The notes under the pieces: generated by a model
The model's database searches: none
The model's input: only the letters and a program-made list of their open reading frames with translations
What the model was told of the DNA's origin: nothing
Virus record (IMG/VR): IMGVR_UViG_3300025435_000076
Span: 1 to 26,214 of that record
From: a virus
Direction: 5' to 3' (one strand)
DNA: 26,214 bases
Position numbers and translations under genes: made by a program
Part shown: positions 5,625 through 11,918 of the stretch, in pieces
How the letters are laid out: each line of letters opens with the position of its first letter
Position numbering within the stretch: position 1 is the stretch's first letter

Positions 5625-5796
5625 TTGAAGCCTCCCGTTCTTTGGCAACCTCAATCAAAACCTGAATACGCATACGAAGCTCAGGAAAGTCCGCAGCAAA
5701 CGTATCAAACATATAACTCAACATCCCTAAACGGAATTCAGCATCACGTTTATCCCCGCCATATACTTTTAATAACTGTTCTGAAATGTTTTCCAT
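5617..5796 (-). CDS. Hypothetical helical protein, 59 aa
   Basis: The protein is mainly helical and acidic: MENISEQLLKVYGGDKRDAE, then FRLGMLSYMFDTFAADFPEL and a final helix. The start at 5796 has GGAG about seven bases upstream, and a GTG at 5808 is less well placed. A strong GC-rich stem-loop with a TACG loop sits directly upstream at 5809-5824. No family is recognised. Confidence 0.65.
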   Translation of the reverse strand: MENISEQLLKVYGGDKRDAEFRLGMLSYMFDTFAADFPELRMRIQVLIEVAKEREASNA

Positions 5797-5808
5797 TCTG
5801 ATCTCCAC

Positions 5809-5824
5809 GGGGGCCGTAGCCCCC
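5809..5824 (-). other. GC-rich stem-loop with UACG tetraloop in mRNA leader
   Basis: GGGGGC-TACG-GCCCCC forms a perfect 6-bp stem capped by a UNCG-class tetraloop between two genes. No T run follows, so it is not a standard terminator. Its position a few bases before a GGAG site suggests a role in mRNA stability or in uncoupling translation of the two genes. Confidence 0.6.
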
Positions 5825-5830
5825 TGTTAA

Positions 5831-6166
5831 TTAGCGGCTGGTTACTTTTACAGCAAACACTGCAGCAGTCTTGCTGGCTGCGGCTACACACTTGGCAATC
5901 ACGCCAGCATCTACACCAGATGCAATCAATGCAGCTTGGAATGCTTTGTTGTCTACAGTCGTGCGGTTGGATTCTGATACGGTAGCTTTGAAGAGATCAC
6001 CGACAAATGTCTTGTCAGCACCAGGCACTGTGGCCTCGTCTTTAAGCTGGTCTTTGATAGAGTCAGCTTGCTCTTTCAAGGTGTCGATCTGAGCAAGCAG
6101 TTGACCGAGATAGTCAACACGGTTGAGGGATAAAGCTAAGTTTTCTTGGGTGGTGAGTGCGTTCAT
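5831..6166 (-). CDS. Conserved phage hypothetical protein, coiled coil, 111 aa
   Basis: This is the first gene behind the strong promoter at 6209-6237. The N-terminal half is a coiled coil (VDYLGQLLAQIDTLKEQADS, then IKDQLKDE). The rest, GDLFKATVSESNRTTVDNKA followed by FQAALIASGVDAGVIAKCVA, matches the layout of a widespread phage family in which a coiled coil precedes a GDLFxATVS...R.T(V/L)D..A domain. Its function is unknown to me. The ATG at 6166 is chosen over codon 6184 because GGAG lies seven bases before it. A first-gene position implies high early expression. Confidence 0.75.
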   Translation of the reverse strand: MNALTTQENLALSLNRVDYLGQLLAQIDTLKEQADSIKDQLKDEATVPGADKTFVGDLFKATVSESNRTTVDNKAFQAALIASGVDAGVIAKCVAAASKTAAVFAVKVTSR

Positions 6167-6208
6167 TTTTCGCTCCTTTCGCATGCGGTCTCAAGTGACC
6201 GTGAGTGA

Positions 6209-6237
6209 ATAATATGCGCACTCAGTCACCTTGTCAA
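6209..6237 (-). promoter_or_regulatory. Strong early promoter with dyad operator (P6220)
   Basis: On the minus strand a perfect TTGACA (6237-6232) and TATTAT (6214-6209) are separated by 17 bp. The interrupted dyad GTGAC-TGAGTG...CACTCA-CG-GTCAC spans the -10 box, as expected for a repressor operator. The -35 box starts five bases after the stop codon of the upstream gene. Its spacer closely resembles that of the promoter at 4023-4051. Confidence 0.85.
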
Positions 6238-6241
6238 CACC

Positions 6242-6517
6242 CTAAGTCCACTTTTTTTGCATCTCATCTAATCTTTTTATTGTGACGTTGAGCGCATCCA
6301 TCTCATTCATCTTTCTAATCAACCACATACGCTTCTGCCCGTGTAATCCGAGGACAGGATTCTGGTGGCAATCTTTGCAGAGAGCCACACATATATAATG
6401 CAATCCCTGCTCAATATGATGGGCGTCACTAGGTCCAAGCGCATCACAAACAGAGCAGGGAAGCTCCTTAACCCGCTGGAGCCAGTCCCTTTCGTCTTTG
6501 GTAAGTTTAGAGTTCAT
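6242..6517 (-). CDS. Ref-like HNH nuclease, 91 aa
   Basis: The zinc and catalytic pattern is visible: Cys21-x2-Cys24 (CSVCDALGPSDAHHI with His33 and His34), then Cys47-x2-Cys50-His51 (CKDCHQNPVLGLHGQKR). This matches the Ref family, an HNH relative first described as the RecA-dependent nuclease of phage P1, in which a DAHH motif and a (G)LHG motif surround the active site. The protein is about half the length of P1 Ref and consists almost only of the core. It probably nicks or cuts DNA during phage recombination. RecA dependence is inferred from the family. It overlaps the gene upstream by ATGA. Confidence 0.75.
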   Translation of the reverse strand: MNSKLTKDERDWLQRVKELPCSVCDALGPSDAHHIEQGLHYICVALCKDCHQNPVLGLHGQKRMWLIRKMNEMDALNVTIKRLDEMQKKWT

Positions 6518-6837
6518 ACCGTTACGCGCTCAATCATACGGTTGTTAGCCTGTTCTGAGCGCCAGATTTCAATGCGCGCCTGTGCAGCTACTAACTCCCA
6601 TCTGATCTTCTCTTCTGCCTCTACAGCGACCCTTAAGCCATCTAAGAGAGCCGTATAGTCCTCATGGGCATAGGCGTCTCGCTCTTGGGCGCCAAGGCTC
6701 TGAGACCCGCTCTGACTCATTAACAATGCCTTAAGGCTCTTCCGGTACTCTTCAAGGTACACGCGCTCTGCCTTAGCTTTAGCAAACTGAGGAGCCATCT
6801 TGATAATGTAGTCAACCGCTTTATTAGGATCTGTCAT
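6514..6837 (-). CDS. Conserved helical phage protein, 107 aa
   Basis: The protein is helical throughout: MTDPNKAVDYIIKMAPQFAK, then AKAERVYLEEYRKSLKALLM, a Ser/Gln-rich linker, and a long helix EDYTALLDGLRVAVEAEEKI. Proteins with AxAERVYLEEYRKSLKALLM are common in phage recombination regions and of unknown function. The start at 6837 overlaps the HNH gene stop as TGATG, which argues against the longer frame. Lying between two nuclease genes, it may be a recombination accessory factor. That is inference. Confidence 0.7.
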   Translation of the reverse strand: MTDPNKAVDYIIKMAPQFAKAKAERVYLEEYRKSLKALLMSQSGSQSLGAQERDAYAHEDYTALLDGLRVAVEAEEKIRWELVAAQARIEIWRSEQANNRMIERVTV

Positions 6838-7244
6838 CACGCCACCTTCTTTCCAGAAATATAATCCCACGGACCAAGCTTCTTCTTAACGACAACCTTC
6901 TTGGCTACTTTGGAAAATCGCTTGTCATGGATGTTATCTTTTGCATAACCCCACTTGAGATTGGCCAATCTATTGTCAGTGCGTACCCCATTCTTATGTA
7001 TGCCCACCATGCCCGCTGGGCACTCCCCAACAAAAGCCTCAAGAACCAATCTGTGTACAAACACTTGCCTACCGCCAACCCTTACACGCTGGTATCCGTG
7101 TTCGTTTAGGCTAGGACTCATCATCCGCTCACATAAGAATCGCTGTCCTAGTTTCTTGTGCTCAGACATGTGCGGCTTTCTTTTAACCAATCCGCTGCTT
7201 GAAACTTCATAGTTCGGGTATTTTTCAAAAGTCTTCCAGCGCAT
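6837..7244 (-). CDS. NUMOD4/HNH homing-type endonuclease, 135 aa
   Basis: Residues 2-20 (RWKTFEKYPNYEVSSSGLVK) are a NUMOD4 motif. The HNH_3-type core follows, with HRLVLEAFVGECPAGMVGIH at 64-83, KNG, and TDNRLANLKWGYAKDNIHDK at about 89-108. His83 and the Asn of DNRLANLKW fit the usual histidine and asparagine of the ββα-metal fold. Such free-standing genes cut intron-less or gene-less alleles and copy themselves by repair. No intron is evident next to it, so it looks like an independent insertion in the early operon. I start at ATG 7244; the TTG one codon upstream is less likely. A variant TGCCC-GCT-GGGCA occurs in the CPAG codons. Confidence 0.85.
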   Translation of the reverse strand: MRWKTFEKYPNYEVSSSGLVKRKPHMSEHKKLGQRFLCERMMSPSLNEHGYQRVRVGGRQVFVHRLVLEAFVGECPAGMVGIHKNGVRTDNRLANLKWGYAKDNIHDKRFSKVAKKVVVKKKLGPWDYISGKKVA

Positions 7245-7552
7245 CAAGATATATCCTCTATTCTCATTACATATTCACCTTTAGAATTTTTACGGTGACC
7301 GTGAACCTCAATTCTGATTCCGGCTTCCCGCACTCTTCCCACCGTTTCGCTTTCTTGTATTTTCTTAATCCTTGCAGCCACACCAGTAGAAGTAACCTGC
7401 ACCGCTAGCACCTCATTCTTCTTGATGGCTAAGATGTCACACCACCCCCACAAGTCCTGCCTGATCCTAGCGTGGGGATTCCATTTCTCTACGATGGCGC
7501 ATAAATAACCCTGTTCTCGTAAGTATTTAAGACTGCGTTCAGTCGGGGTCAT
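7244..7552 (-). CDS. Restriction-endonuclease-fold (PD-(D/E)XK-like) protein, 102 aa
   Basis: The layout is MTPTERSLKYLREQGYLCAI (helix), WNPHARIRQDLWGWCDILAI, then KKNEVLAVQVTSTGVAARIK. An aspartate in GWCDILAI followed by a strand with (E/Q)-x-(K/T) resembles the core of the PD-(D/E)XK superfamily and of a phage family with RQDLFGFADLLAV...VQVTS. The usual catalytic lysine is replaced (AVQVTS), so it may be a degenerate or non-catalytic member, or use a shifted residue. A GGAG site lies eight bases before the ATG. It sits directly behind the primase and zinc-protein genes. A Holliday-junction or nuclease role is possible but unproven. Confidence 0.65.
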   Translation of the reverse strand: MTPTERSLKYLREQGYLCAIVEKWNPHARIRQDLWGWCDILAIKKNEVLAVQVTSTGVAARIKKIQESETVGRVREAGIRIEVHGHRKNSKGEYVMRIEDIS

Positions 7553-7733
7553 TTATAAGCTCCGAGTATGAGTACCAATGGTCTTTGTATTTCCACTTCG
7601 GACAAATCCGTCTGCTGGGTAGAGGTGCGAATCGTTCTCGCTTAAGACAGGCCTCAAACCATCTATCGCCGGTTTTGAATCGACAGTTTCTACAAGTGGG
7701 AGTGACATCTGGAATGTCTGTATTAGCTTGCAT
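7539..7733 (-). CDS. Small Cys-rich zinc-binding protein, 64 aa, overlapping the primase gene
   Basis: The sequence has CRNCRFKTGDRWFEACLKRE at about 14-33 and CPKWKYKDHW further on. That makes four cysteines as CxxC-x10-C-x14-C, like many small phage zinc proteins that begin PTCRNCRF. It lies almost wholly inside the 3' part of the primase gene in another frame (181 bp shared), which is exceptional here. The Toprim domain of the primase ends just before the overlap begins, so the two frames may have become fused late. The ATG has GAGG only two bases away, which is a weak site. Confidence 0.55.
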   Translation of the reverse strand: MQANTDIPDVTPTCRNCRFKTGDRWFEACLKRERFAPLPSRRICPKWKYKDHWYSYSELINDPD

Positions 7734-8536
7734 AACCTCAATAAGCCCTCGTCTTGATGATAGTCATTAGCATCCTGGCCTTCTTTGGGACACATCATCC
7801 AAGGCAATCCTGTCTCTTGGGCAGCCTTAGCGCCTACGCCAGAAGAGTCATGGTCCGCAAACACAAATCCACGCCCCTTAAAGCCTTTGGCCACCTTCAC
7901 AAGATTATGTGCGGAGAATGTACAAACAACCTGCGCTTTGATGTTCATCCAGTTTAACGCCTCTGCTATAGACTTCCCTGTAGCAAATCCTTCACAGAAC
8001 CAACTTTCATTCCCGCGTCCAATCTTGAATACCGCCCCAGATGTCTTCCCACCGGGCAAGAACTTCTTGTCGTATTTCCGTGTAGCAGCATTCCAAGTAA
8101 TAAACTGCACGCTTGTGAGGTTGTTATTCCAGTAATCCCGCATAGGCACAATAGTCACATCGCCATCCACATGGGCTTCTGTGTCCTTAACGCCCTTGTA
8201 TGACAGATAGGGACTCGTGCCCACGGGCACACTTTTAATCAAAGTCTGGGCACGCTCTGCGGCTTTCTGATAGGTATCCTGTTGTTTCTTAGCAGCTAAT
8301 AGCTTCTTGGCGTCCCATTCCGCTTTATCTGCCTCAGTCCACGGCTTGTCATCTTCCCACCAGATAACATCATCGCCTGCATCCCATCTCTGTATCCAGC
8401 CACGGCGTCCGTCAAAGAAATACGCGCCGTTAGTGGATCTGGGATGGTCTACAGTAGGACATCTCTGGATCTTGTCAGTAATCCTCAAGTCGCGGATCAG
8501 TAGCCCATGGGCACGAGCAAACTCAGCGAACTGCAT
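7553..8536 (-). CDS. Toprim-domain DNA primase-like protein, 327 aa
   Basis: This is probably the phage primase, which makes RNA primers for replication. The N-terminal part (RCPTVDHPRSTNGAYFFDGR) resembles the zinc-associated region of phage primases. Residues 60-100 are a charged helix. The Toprim domain follows: WFCEGFATGKSIAEAL carries the glutamate (Glu182), GRGFVFADHDSSGVGAKAA carries DxD (Asp228, Asp230), and KEGQDANDYH closes it. There is no helicase domain, which is supplied by the neighbouring gene. Residues 101-107 (KSVPVGT), in the linker before the Toprim region, come from a dispersed repeat copy. The last 60 residues have no clear fold and overlap the zinc-protein gene. It overlaps the helicase gene by 14 bp. 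Confidence 0.85.
   Translation of the reverse strand: MQFAEFARAHGLLIRDLRITDKIQRCPTVDHPRSTNGAYFFDGRRGWIQRWDAGDDVIWWEDDKPWTEADKAEWDAKKLLAAKKQQDTYQKAAERAQTLIKSVPVGTSPYLSYKGVKDTEAHVDGDVTIVPMRDYWNNNLTSVQFITWNAATRKYDKKFLPGGKTSGAVFKIGRGNESWFCEGFATGKSIAEALNWMNIKAQVVCTFSAHNLVKVAKGFKGRGFVFADHDSSGVGAKAAQETGLPWMMCPKEGQDANDYHQDEGLLRLCKLIQTFQMSLPLVETVDSKPAIDGLRPVLSENDSHLYPADGFVRSGNTKTIGTHTRSL
8218..8229. repeat. Dispersed near-palindrome copy 2 (TGCCCACGGGCA + CACTTTTA)
   Basis: An exact core copy is followed on the plus strand by CACTTTTA. It lies in the primase gene and encodes KSVPVGT in the minus-strand frame. Confidence 0.65.
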
Positions 8537-10049
8537 TTTGCTTTCTCCAGATCAACTGTTTCTGTCTGACTTTACTCACAATCTTCTTCTCAAGCGGGAC
8601 ATTAGTTCCCATAGGGTCATACTTAAACTCTGCAGGTGGCTTGCTCTTGGTCAGATCTTGGTAGAGATAGAAAGCCCTTTGCCGCGCCGTTTCCGGCTTC
8701 CCATGAGTCCTGACATAAGTACAAACTTGATTCCAGATGGCCCTATCGTGAGTAACGGATGCCTGCCCAATCTGCAACTCACGCATCTTGCCAATTTCTG
8801 CCTCAATAAGTGTTTGCGAAACGTGTTCGTGCCCACATGACATACAGCGCTTAAAGAACGGCTGATAGCCGCAAACTGGGCAAGATTTATCTTTCTTCTC
8901 ATCATCATCTTTACGTATCGTTTTATCGAGCTTTTCACCATTGTCTAATTGCCCCAATCCGTTAAAGTAAATTTCCTCGAAGTCTTTCTTGAATCGCACG
9001 ATGTTGCCTGAGTGATCCAACAATAAACAATCTTTCTTACCTGGATGTGACCGCAGCCCCCTACCCCACATCTGGATCGCCGTAGACAGGCTTTTACGCA
9101 GCGGACGACAGTCAGCCACACATTCCACGTCAGGCACGTCAAAACCCTTTGCAAGGGCTTCTACGCTGATCAGGATGCGGATCATAGAGTCAGGTCTACG
9201 GTACTCCTTCAGAAGCGCTGCACGCTCTTCTGTGGTCGTGTGAGAGGTAAATACTGCAGCCATGACGCCGATAGCATTAAACCTAGCTGCAAGCTCTTCA
9301 CAATGCTTGATAGTCGCACCAAAGATAATGGTCTTGCGGTTCTCGGCGCGATCCACCCATTCATCTACAACATCGCCGATAATCTCCATGCCGCGTGATT
9401 CGGCCTCAGAGTCTGCCCACTCGCCCGCCACGGTCTTAGCGCCGTACATATCTGGCTTAGTACCAGAGAAGACGCGCATGGGCACTAGAATCCCATCGCG
9501 TGTCAGGTCATACATCGTGGTGGCGTTAATCAGATTGGTAAACAACTTACCTAATCCGTCTGAGAATGGCGTAGCTGACAGCCCAATCACCGCAGCGTCA
9601 GTCTTCATAATGTGGTCGGTCCACACCTTTAATCGAGTGTGGGCTTCATCAACCACAATCACATCTGCCTGCGGCCATTTCCTGCGCGCCAACGTCTGGG
9701 CAGATGCAATCTGAAACGGCGCCCACGGATTCACCCGCCAGTGATTAGCTTGGATGATTCCGTGGTTAGTCAAACCATAACGGTCTGCCGTTTCCGATGT
9801 TTGGTTGATAAGGGTTGTCCTATCACACACAAACACCGCTCTCTTCCCGCGCTGTAAGGCCTCATGAACTATTCTCAGTCCTAGGTACGTCTTACCCGCA
9901 CCTGTAGGAGCCATAATCAACTGATTTTTATGGCCAGCCTTCAACCCGTCCCGTAATAGCTGATGTGCCTTGTTTTGGAACTCACGCGGCTCTGGAAATT
10001 GTGCCTGTAAGTTAGGCTCATCAACTATGTCACTCACTTGATCTAGCAT
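8523..10049 (-). CDS. SF2 DEAD/DEAH-box helicase with C-terminal zinc finger, 508 aa
   Basis: The protein unwinds DNA using ATP and probably drives phage replication or recombination. Motif I is APTGAGKT (47-54), motif II DEAH (134-137), motif III SATP (158-161), and motif VI QMWGRGLR (326-333). Motifs IV and V lie in between (TIIFGATIKHCEEL and SVEALAKGFDVP). This layout matches phage SF2 helicases related to UvsW/RecG-like and RAD25-like enzymes. After the core a zinc finger has Cys390-x2-Cys393...Cys402-x2-Cys405, then a basic tail. It follows the ParB-like gene with a 20-bp overlap and precedes the primase gene, so the three replication proteins are co-translated. Confidence 0.92.
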   Translation of the reverse strand: MLDQVSDIVDEPNLQAQFPEPREFQNKAHQLLRDGLKAGHKNQLIMAPTGAGKTYLGLRIVHEALQRGKRAVFVCDRTTLINQTSETADRYGLTNHGIIQANHWRVNPWAPFQIASAQTLARRKWPQADVIVVDEAHTRLKVWTDHIMKTDAAVIGLSATPFSDGLGKLFTNLINATTMYDLTRDGILVPMRVFSGTKPDMYGAKTVAGEWADSEAESRGMEIIGDVVDEWVDRAENRKTIIFGATIKHCEELAARFNAIGVMAAVFTSHTTTEERAALLKEYRRPDSMIRILISVEALAKGFDVPDVECVADCRPLRKSLSTAIQMWGRGLRSHPGKKDCLLLDHSGNIVRFKKDFEEIYFNGLGQLDNGEKLDKTIRKDDDEKKDKSCPVCGYQPFFKRCMSCGHEHVSQTLIEAEIGKMRELQIGQASVTHDRAIWNQVCTYVRTHGKPETARQRAFYLYQDLTKSKPPAEFKYDPMGTNVPLEKKIVSKVRQKQLIWRKQNAVR

Positions 10050-10818
10050 TTTGTTTGGTCGCCTTTTTCGCTAATCTAATCGCTTCGTTCGCTTGATTTT
10101 GTAAACCTACCATCTGTTCTCTATAAATTCGGATGCGGTCTTTAAGGTTCTTAATTTCCGCTAATGCTGCAGGGAATCGCTCATCTTCTTCAAGGATCTT
10201 TTGCATCATCTCATTCTCAGAGACTAAATCCTCTGCCATCGCTTGTAATTCTTCGTTACGGTCACGCAGGGCAGTTATCTCATTTTTGAGATCTTCTATC
10301 TGTTTCTTATATGCTTCTAGTGCATCAGTAGATACTGGAACTGTCTCGCGTATCCCTTTGACTTCACGCTCAACTTCACGCAAAGACTTCTTGCCAGTCA
10401 TGACTTCTTCGGTCTGTCCTGCCTCGTGGGCAATCTTAGCGCGAGCTATAGTTCTGACACCCACCTGAGCTTCTTCTGCCATTTGGGCATTCGTGGGCAC
10501 TCTGCCCGTGGGCATACTTTTACCCCATTCGTTACAGGCCACAATCGCCATAGCGCGCTGAGATTCAGATAAATGTCTGCGGAACAGATTCTTAGACTTC
10601 ACATACTGTACGGGATCAGCACCTTGATATTCAGTAAAGTAAGGCTTTACACCTGCTTCTTGGCAGGCTTGGTATCTATTCCAACCATCTAAGATTTGCT
10701 GTTCAAACAGTACAATAGGCTCATTGAGACCATTCTGACGAACATCTTCTATCAAATCCGCAAACTGTGACTCCGACATAGTTGGAAAGGCCGCTGATAA
10801 CGCATGACGTGAATACAT
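10030..10818 (-). CDS. ParB-like nuclease-domain protein with HTH and coiled coil, 262 aa
   Basis: The N-terminal ParB/Srx-type domain is seen in FADLIEDVRQNGLNEPIVLF (19-38), ILDGWNRYQACQEAGV (42-57) and NLFRRHLSESQRAM (77-90). A predicted HTH, QMAEEAQVGVRTIARAKIAH (112-131), follows, and then a long coiled coil from about 165 to the end. Many phages encode such proteins in replication operons. Roles in DNA binding, nicking or regulation are suggested for the family but not settled. The start at 10818 follows AGGAG at good spacing, so the longer frame is rejected. Residues 101-109 (SMPTGRVPT) between the two domains come from a dispersed repeat copy. Confidence 0.85.
   Translation of the reverse strand: MYSRHALSAAFPTMSESQFADLIEDVRQNGLNEPIVLFEQQILDGWNRYQACQEAGVKPYFTEYQGADPVQYVKSKNLFRRHLSESQRAMAIVACNEWGKSMPTGRVPTNAQMAEEAQVGVRTIARAKIAHEAGQTEEVMTGKKSLREVEREVKGIRETVPVSTDALEAYKKQIEDLKNEITALRDRNEELQAMAEDLVSENEMMQKILEEDERFPAALAEIKNLKDRIRIYREQMVGLQNQANEAIRLAKKATKQNARSSE
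10503..10514. repeat. Dispersed near-palindrome copy 3 (TGCCCGTGGGCA + TACTTTTA)
   Basis: An exact core copy is followed by TACTTTTA on the plus strand, with a half-site GTGGGCAC at 10493-10500. It encodes KSMPTGRVPT in the linker between the ParB and HTH domains. Confidence 0.65.
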
Positions 10819-10828
10819 ATTTTCGCTC

Positions 10829-11032
10829 CTACTTATTAAAGATTTCAGGCAATAGATCGTTTCGCTTAACCGCACCTTTGGTTAATTTCTCTATTTGAAT
10901 TGCTAAATACGACGATGGTTTAGATTTCCCGTGGCTAAGACGCGACATCCAAGTGGTGGATATACCTAGATGCCTAGCCATTTCTGCTCTAGCTCCTAGT
11001 GGTTGTTCAAGAAAATAATCATAAAGTGTCAT
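10829..11032 (-). CDS. Cro/YdaS-like repressor, 67 aa
   Basis: This is a small HTH regulator in the position of a lambda-like cro gene. LGARAEMARHLGISTTWMSR (about 12-31), followed by LSHGKSKPSSYLAIQIEKLT, is the classical YdaS/Cro layout, in which a recognition helix (STTWMSRLSHG) is followed by a dimerisation part ending near DLLPEIF. It is the first gene of the leftward early operon, next to the divergent promoter region it probably controls. A perfect AGGAGG site precedes the ATG. No second (CI-like) repressor or integrase is in the window, so lysogeny cannot be judged. Confidence 0.85.
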   Translation of the reverse strand: MTLYDYFLEQPLGARAEMARHLGISTTWMSRLSHGKSKPSSYLAIQIEKLTKGAVKRNDLLPEIFNK

Positions 11033-11051
11033 AGATTGACCTCCTGATCAA

Positions 11052-11081
11052 AGTATAACAGACTTAAACTACTTGCAACAA
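11052..11081 (-). promoter_or_regulatory. Leftward early promoter
   Basis: On the minus strand TTGTTG (11081-11076) and TATACT (11057-11052) are 18 bp apart, about 20 bp upstream of the Cro-like start. Its -35 region overlaps the -35 box of the rightward promoter at the self-complementary TTGCAA, so the two promoters probably compete or share control. Confidence 0.6.
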
Positions 11082-11101
11082 GAATTTTAATCCTGTACGA
11101 T
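11073..11101 (+). promoter_or_regulatory. Rightward promoter of the recombination operon
   Basis: TTGCAA (11073-11078) and TACGAT (11096-11101) are separated by 17 bp. Each box matches the sigma70 consensus at four of six positions, and a strong Shine-Dalgarno site follows. The weak boxes suggest activation or timing control. Confidence 0.5.
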
Positions 11102-11130
11102 TATGTTGTCTTTTGTTAAAGGAGGACATG

Positions 11131-11313
11131 ATGGGCGACATAGCAGAGATGTTGCATCAACTGAGTCTGGAGCGTCAGCAAGCGTTAGAGGAAGCGATAG
11201 AGCGAGCCGAAGCGTGTGAAGCGACATCTGAAGACTTTGATTTAATCAGAAGCGAATGTGGTTTAACTAAAGGAAAATATTATGGCTTTGATTGCGAAAG
11301 AAAGCAGTGGTAA
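11131..11313 (+). CDS. Hypothetical helical protein, 60 aa
   Basis: This is the first gene of the rightward operon. The start at 11131 is preferred over the ATG one codon before, because AAAGGAGG then has a five-base spacing. The protein is helical and charged (MLHQLSLERQQALEEAIERA), then ends with LIRSECGLTKGKYYGFDCER, which may be a small hydrophobic end domain. It overlaps the ssDNA-binding gene by 32 bp. No family is recognised. Its place suggests a recombination-associated role. Confidence 0.65.
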   Translation: MGDIAEMLHQLSLERQQALEEAIERAEACEATSEDFDLIRSECGLTKGKYYGFDCERKQW

Positions 11314-11908
11314 CAGTTTTACTCCAATTCCCTCAGGCGTACATCTAGCCTGTTGCTACCGGATCGTTGATCTGGGCACACAAAAGACATCCTTCCAAGG
11401 TAAGGATAATTTCTTACATAAGATTCTAATCCAGTTTGAGATTCACGGCGATGATGATTCAGGTATGCCCCTGATGACAGCGCAGGGTGAGCCTATGAGT
11501 ATATCCAAGCGGTATACACTCTCACTGGGCGAGAAAGCCTCTCTACGCAAGGATCTACAGTCTTGGCGTGGTAAACAGTTTACCGCAGAAGAACTGCGCG
11601 GATTTGAGCTACAAAACCTGCTAGGCGCGTGGTGTATGCTGAACGTCACCGAGGATAGCGGATCTGACGGCAAGTCATACACAAACATCAGCGCAATTAC
11701 ACCTGTTCCTGCAGCGATGCGTAAGACTCTGCCCGATATGCAGAACGAAAGCTGGATCTTTAGCCTAGATGACTTCAATCAAAAGCTGTTTGATCAGCTA
11801 TCCCCCAAGCTCAAAGAAACCATCCAAGCCAGCCCCGAGTATCAGGCTTTAGGTCAGCGTGATAGTTATGCTGCGCCTGTTGATGATATTGATGACGTGC
11901 CCTTTTGA
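11282..11908 (+). CDS. DUF669-type ssDNA-binding protein, 208 aa
   Basis: The protein fits the DUF669 family of phage proteins, thought to bind single-stranded DNA in replication and recombination. It begins SFTPIPSGVHLACCYRIVDL, then has KILIQFEIHGDDDSG and PMSISKRYTLSLGEKASLRK. These are followed by LQSWRGKQFTAEELRGFELQ and NLLGAWCMLNVT, the strand-rich core typical of the family. The extreme C-terminus DDIDDVPF is an acidic tail with a final phenylalanine, like that of bacterial SSB, which recruits partner proteins. The RecB-like nuclease encoded next is the obvious partner. An AAAGGAAA site precedes the ATG. Confidence 0.85.
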   Translation: MALIAKESSGNSFTPIPSGVHLACCYRIVDLGTQKTSFQGKDNFLHKILIQFEIHGDDDSGMPLMTAQGEPMSISKRYTLSLGEKASLRKDLQSWRGKQFTAEELRGFELQNLLGAWCMLNVTEDSGSDGKSYTNISAITPVPAAMRKTLPDMQNESWIFSLDDFNQKLFDQLSPKLKETIQASPEYQALGQRDSYAAPVDDIDDVPF

Positions 11909-11918
11909 GGATAATTAA

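Noticed and set aside
5809-5824. GC stem-loop as a terminator
   Set aside because: No T run follows on either strand, and the downstream gene has its Shine-Dalgarno site right after it.
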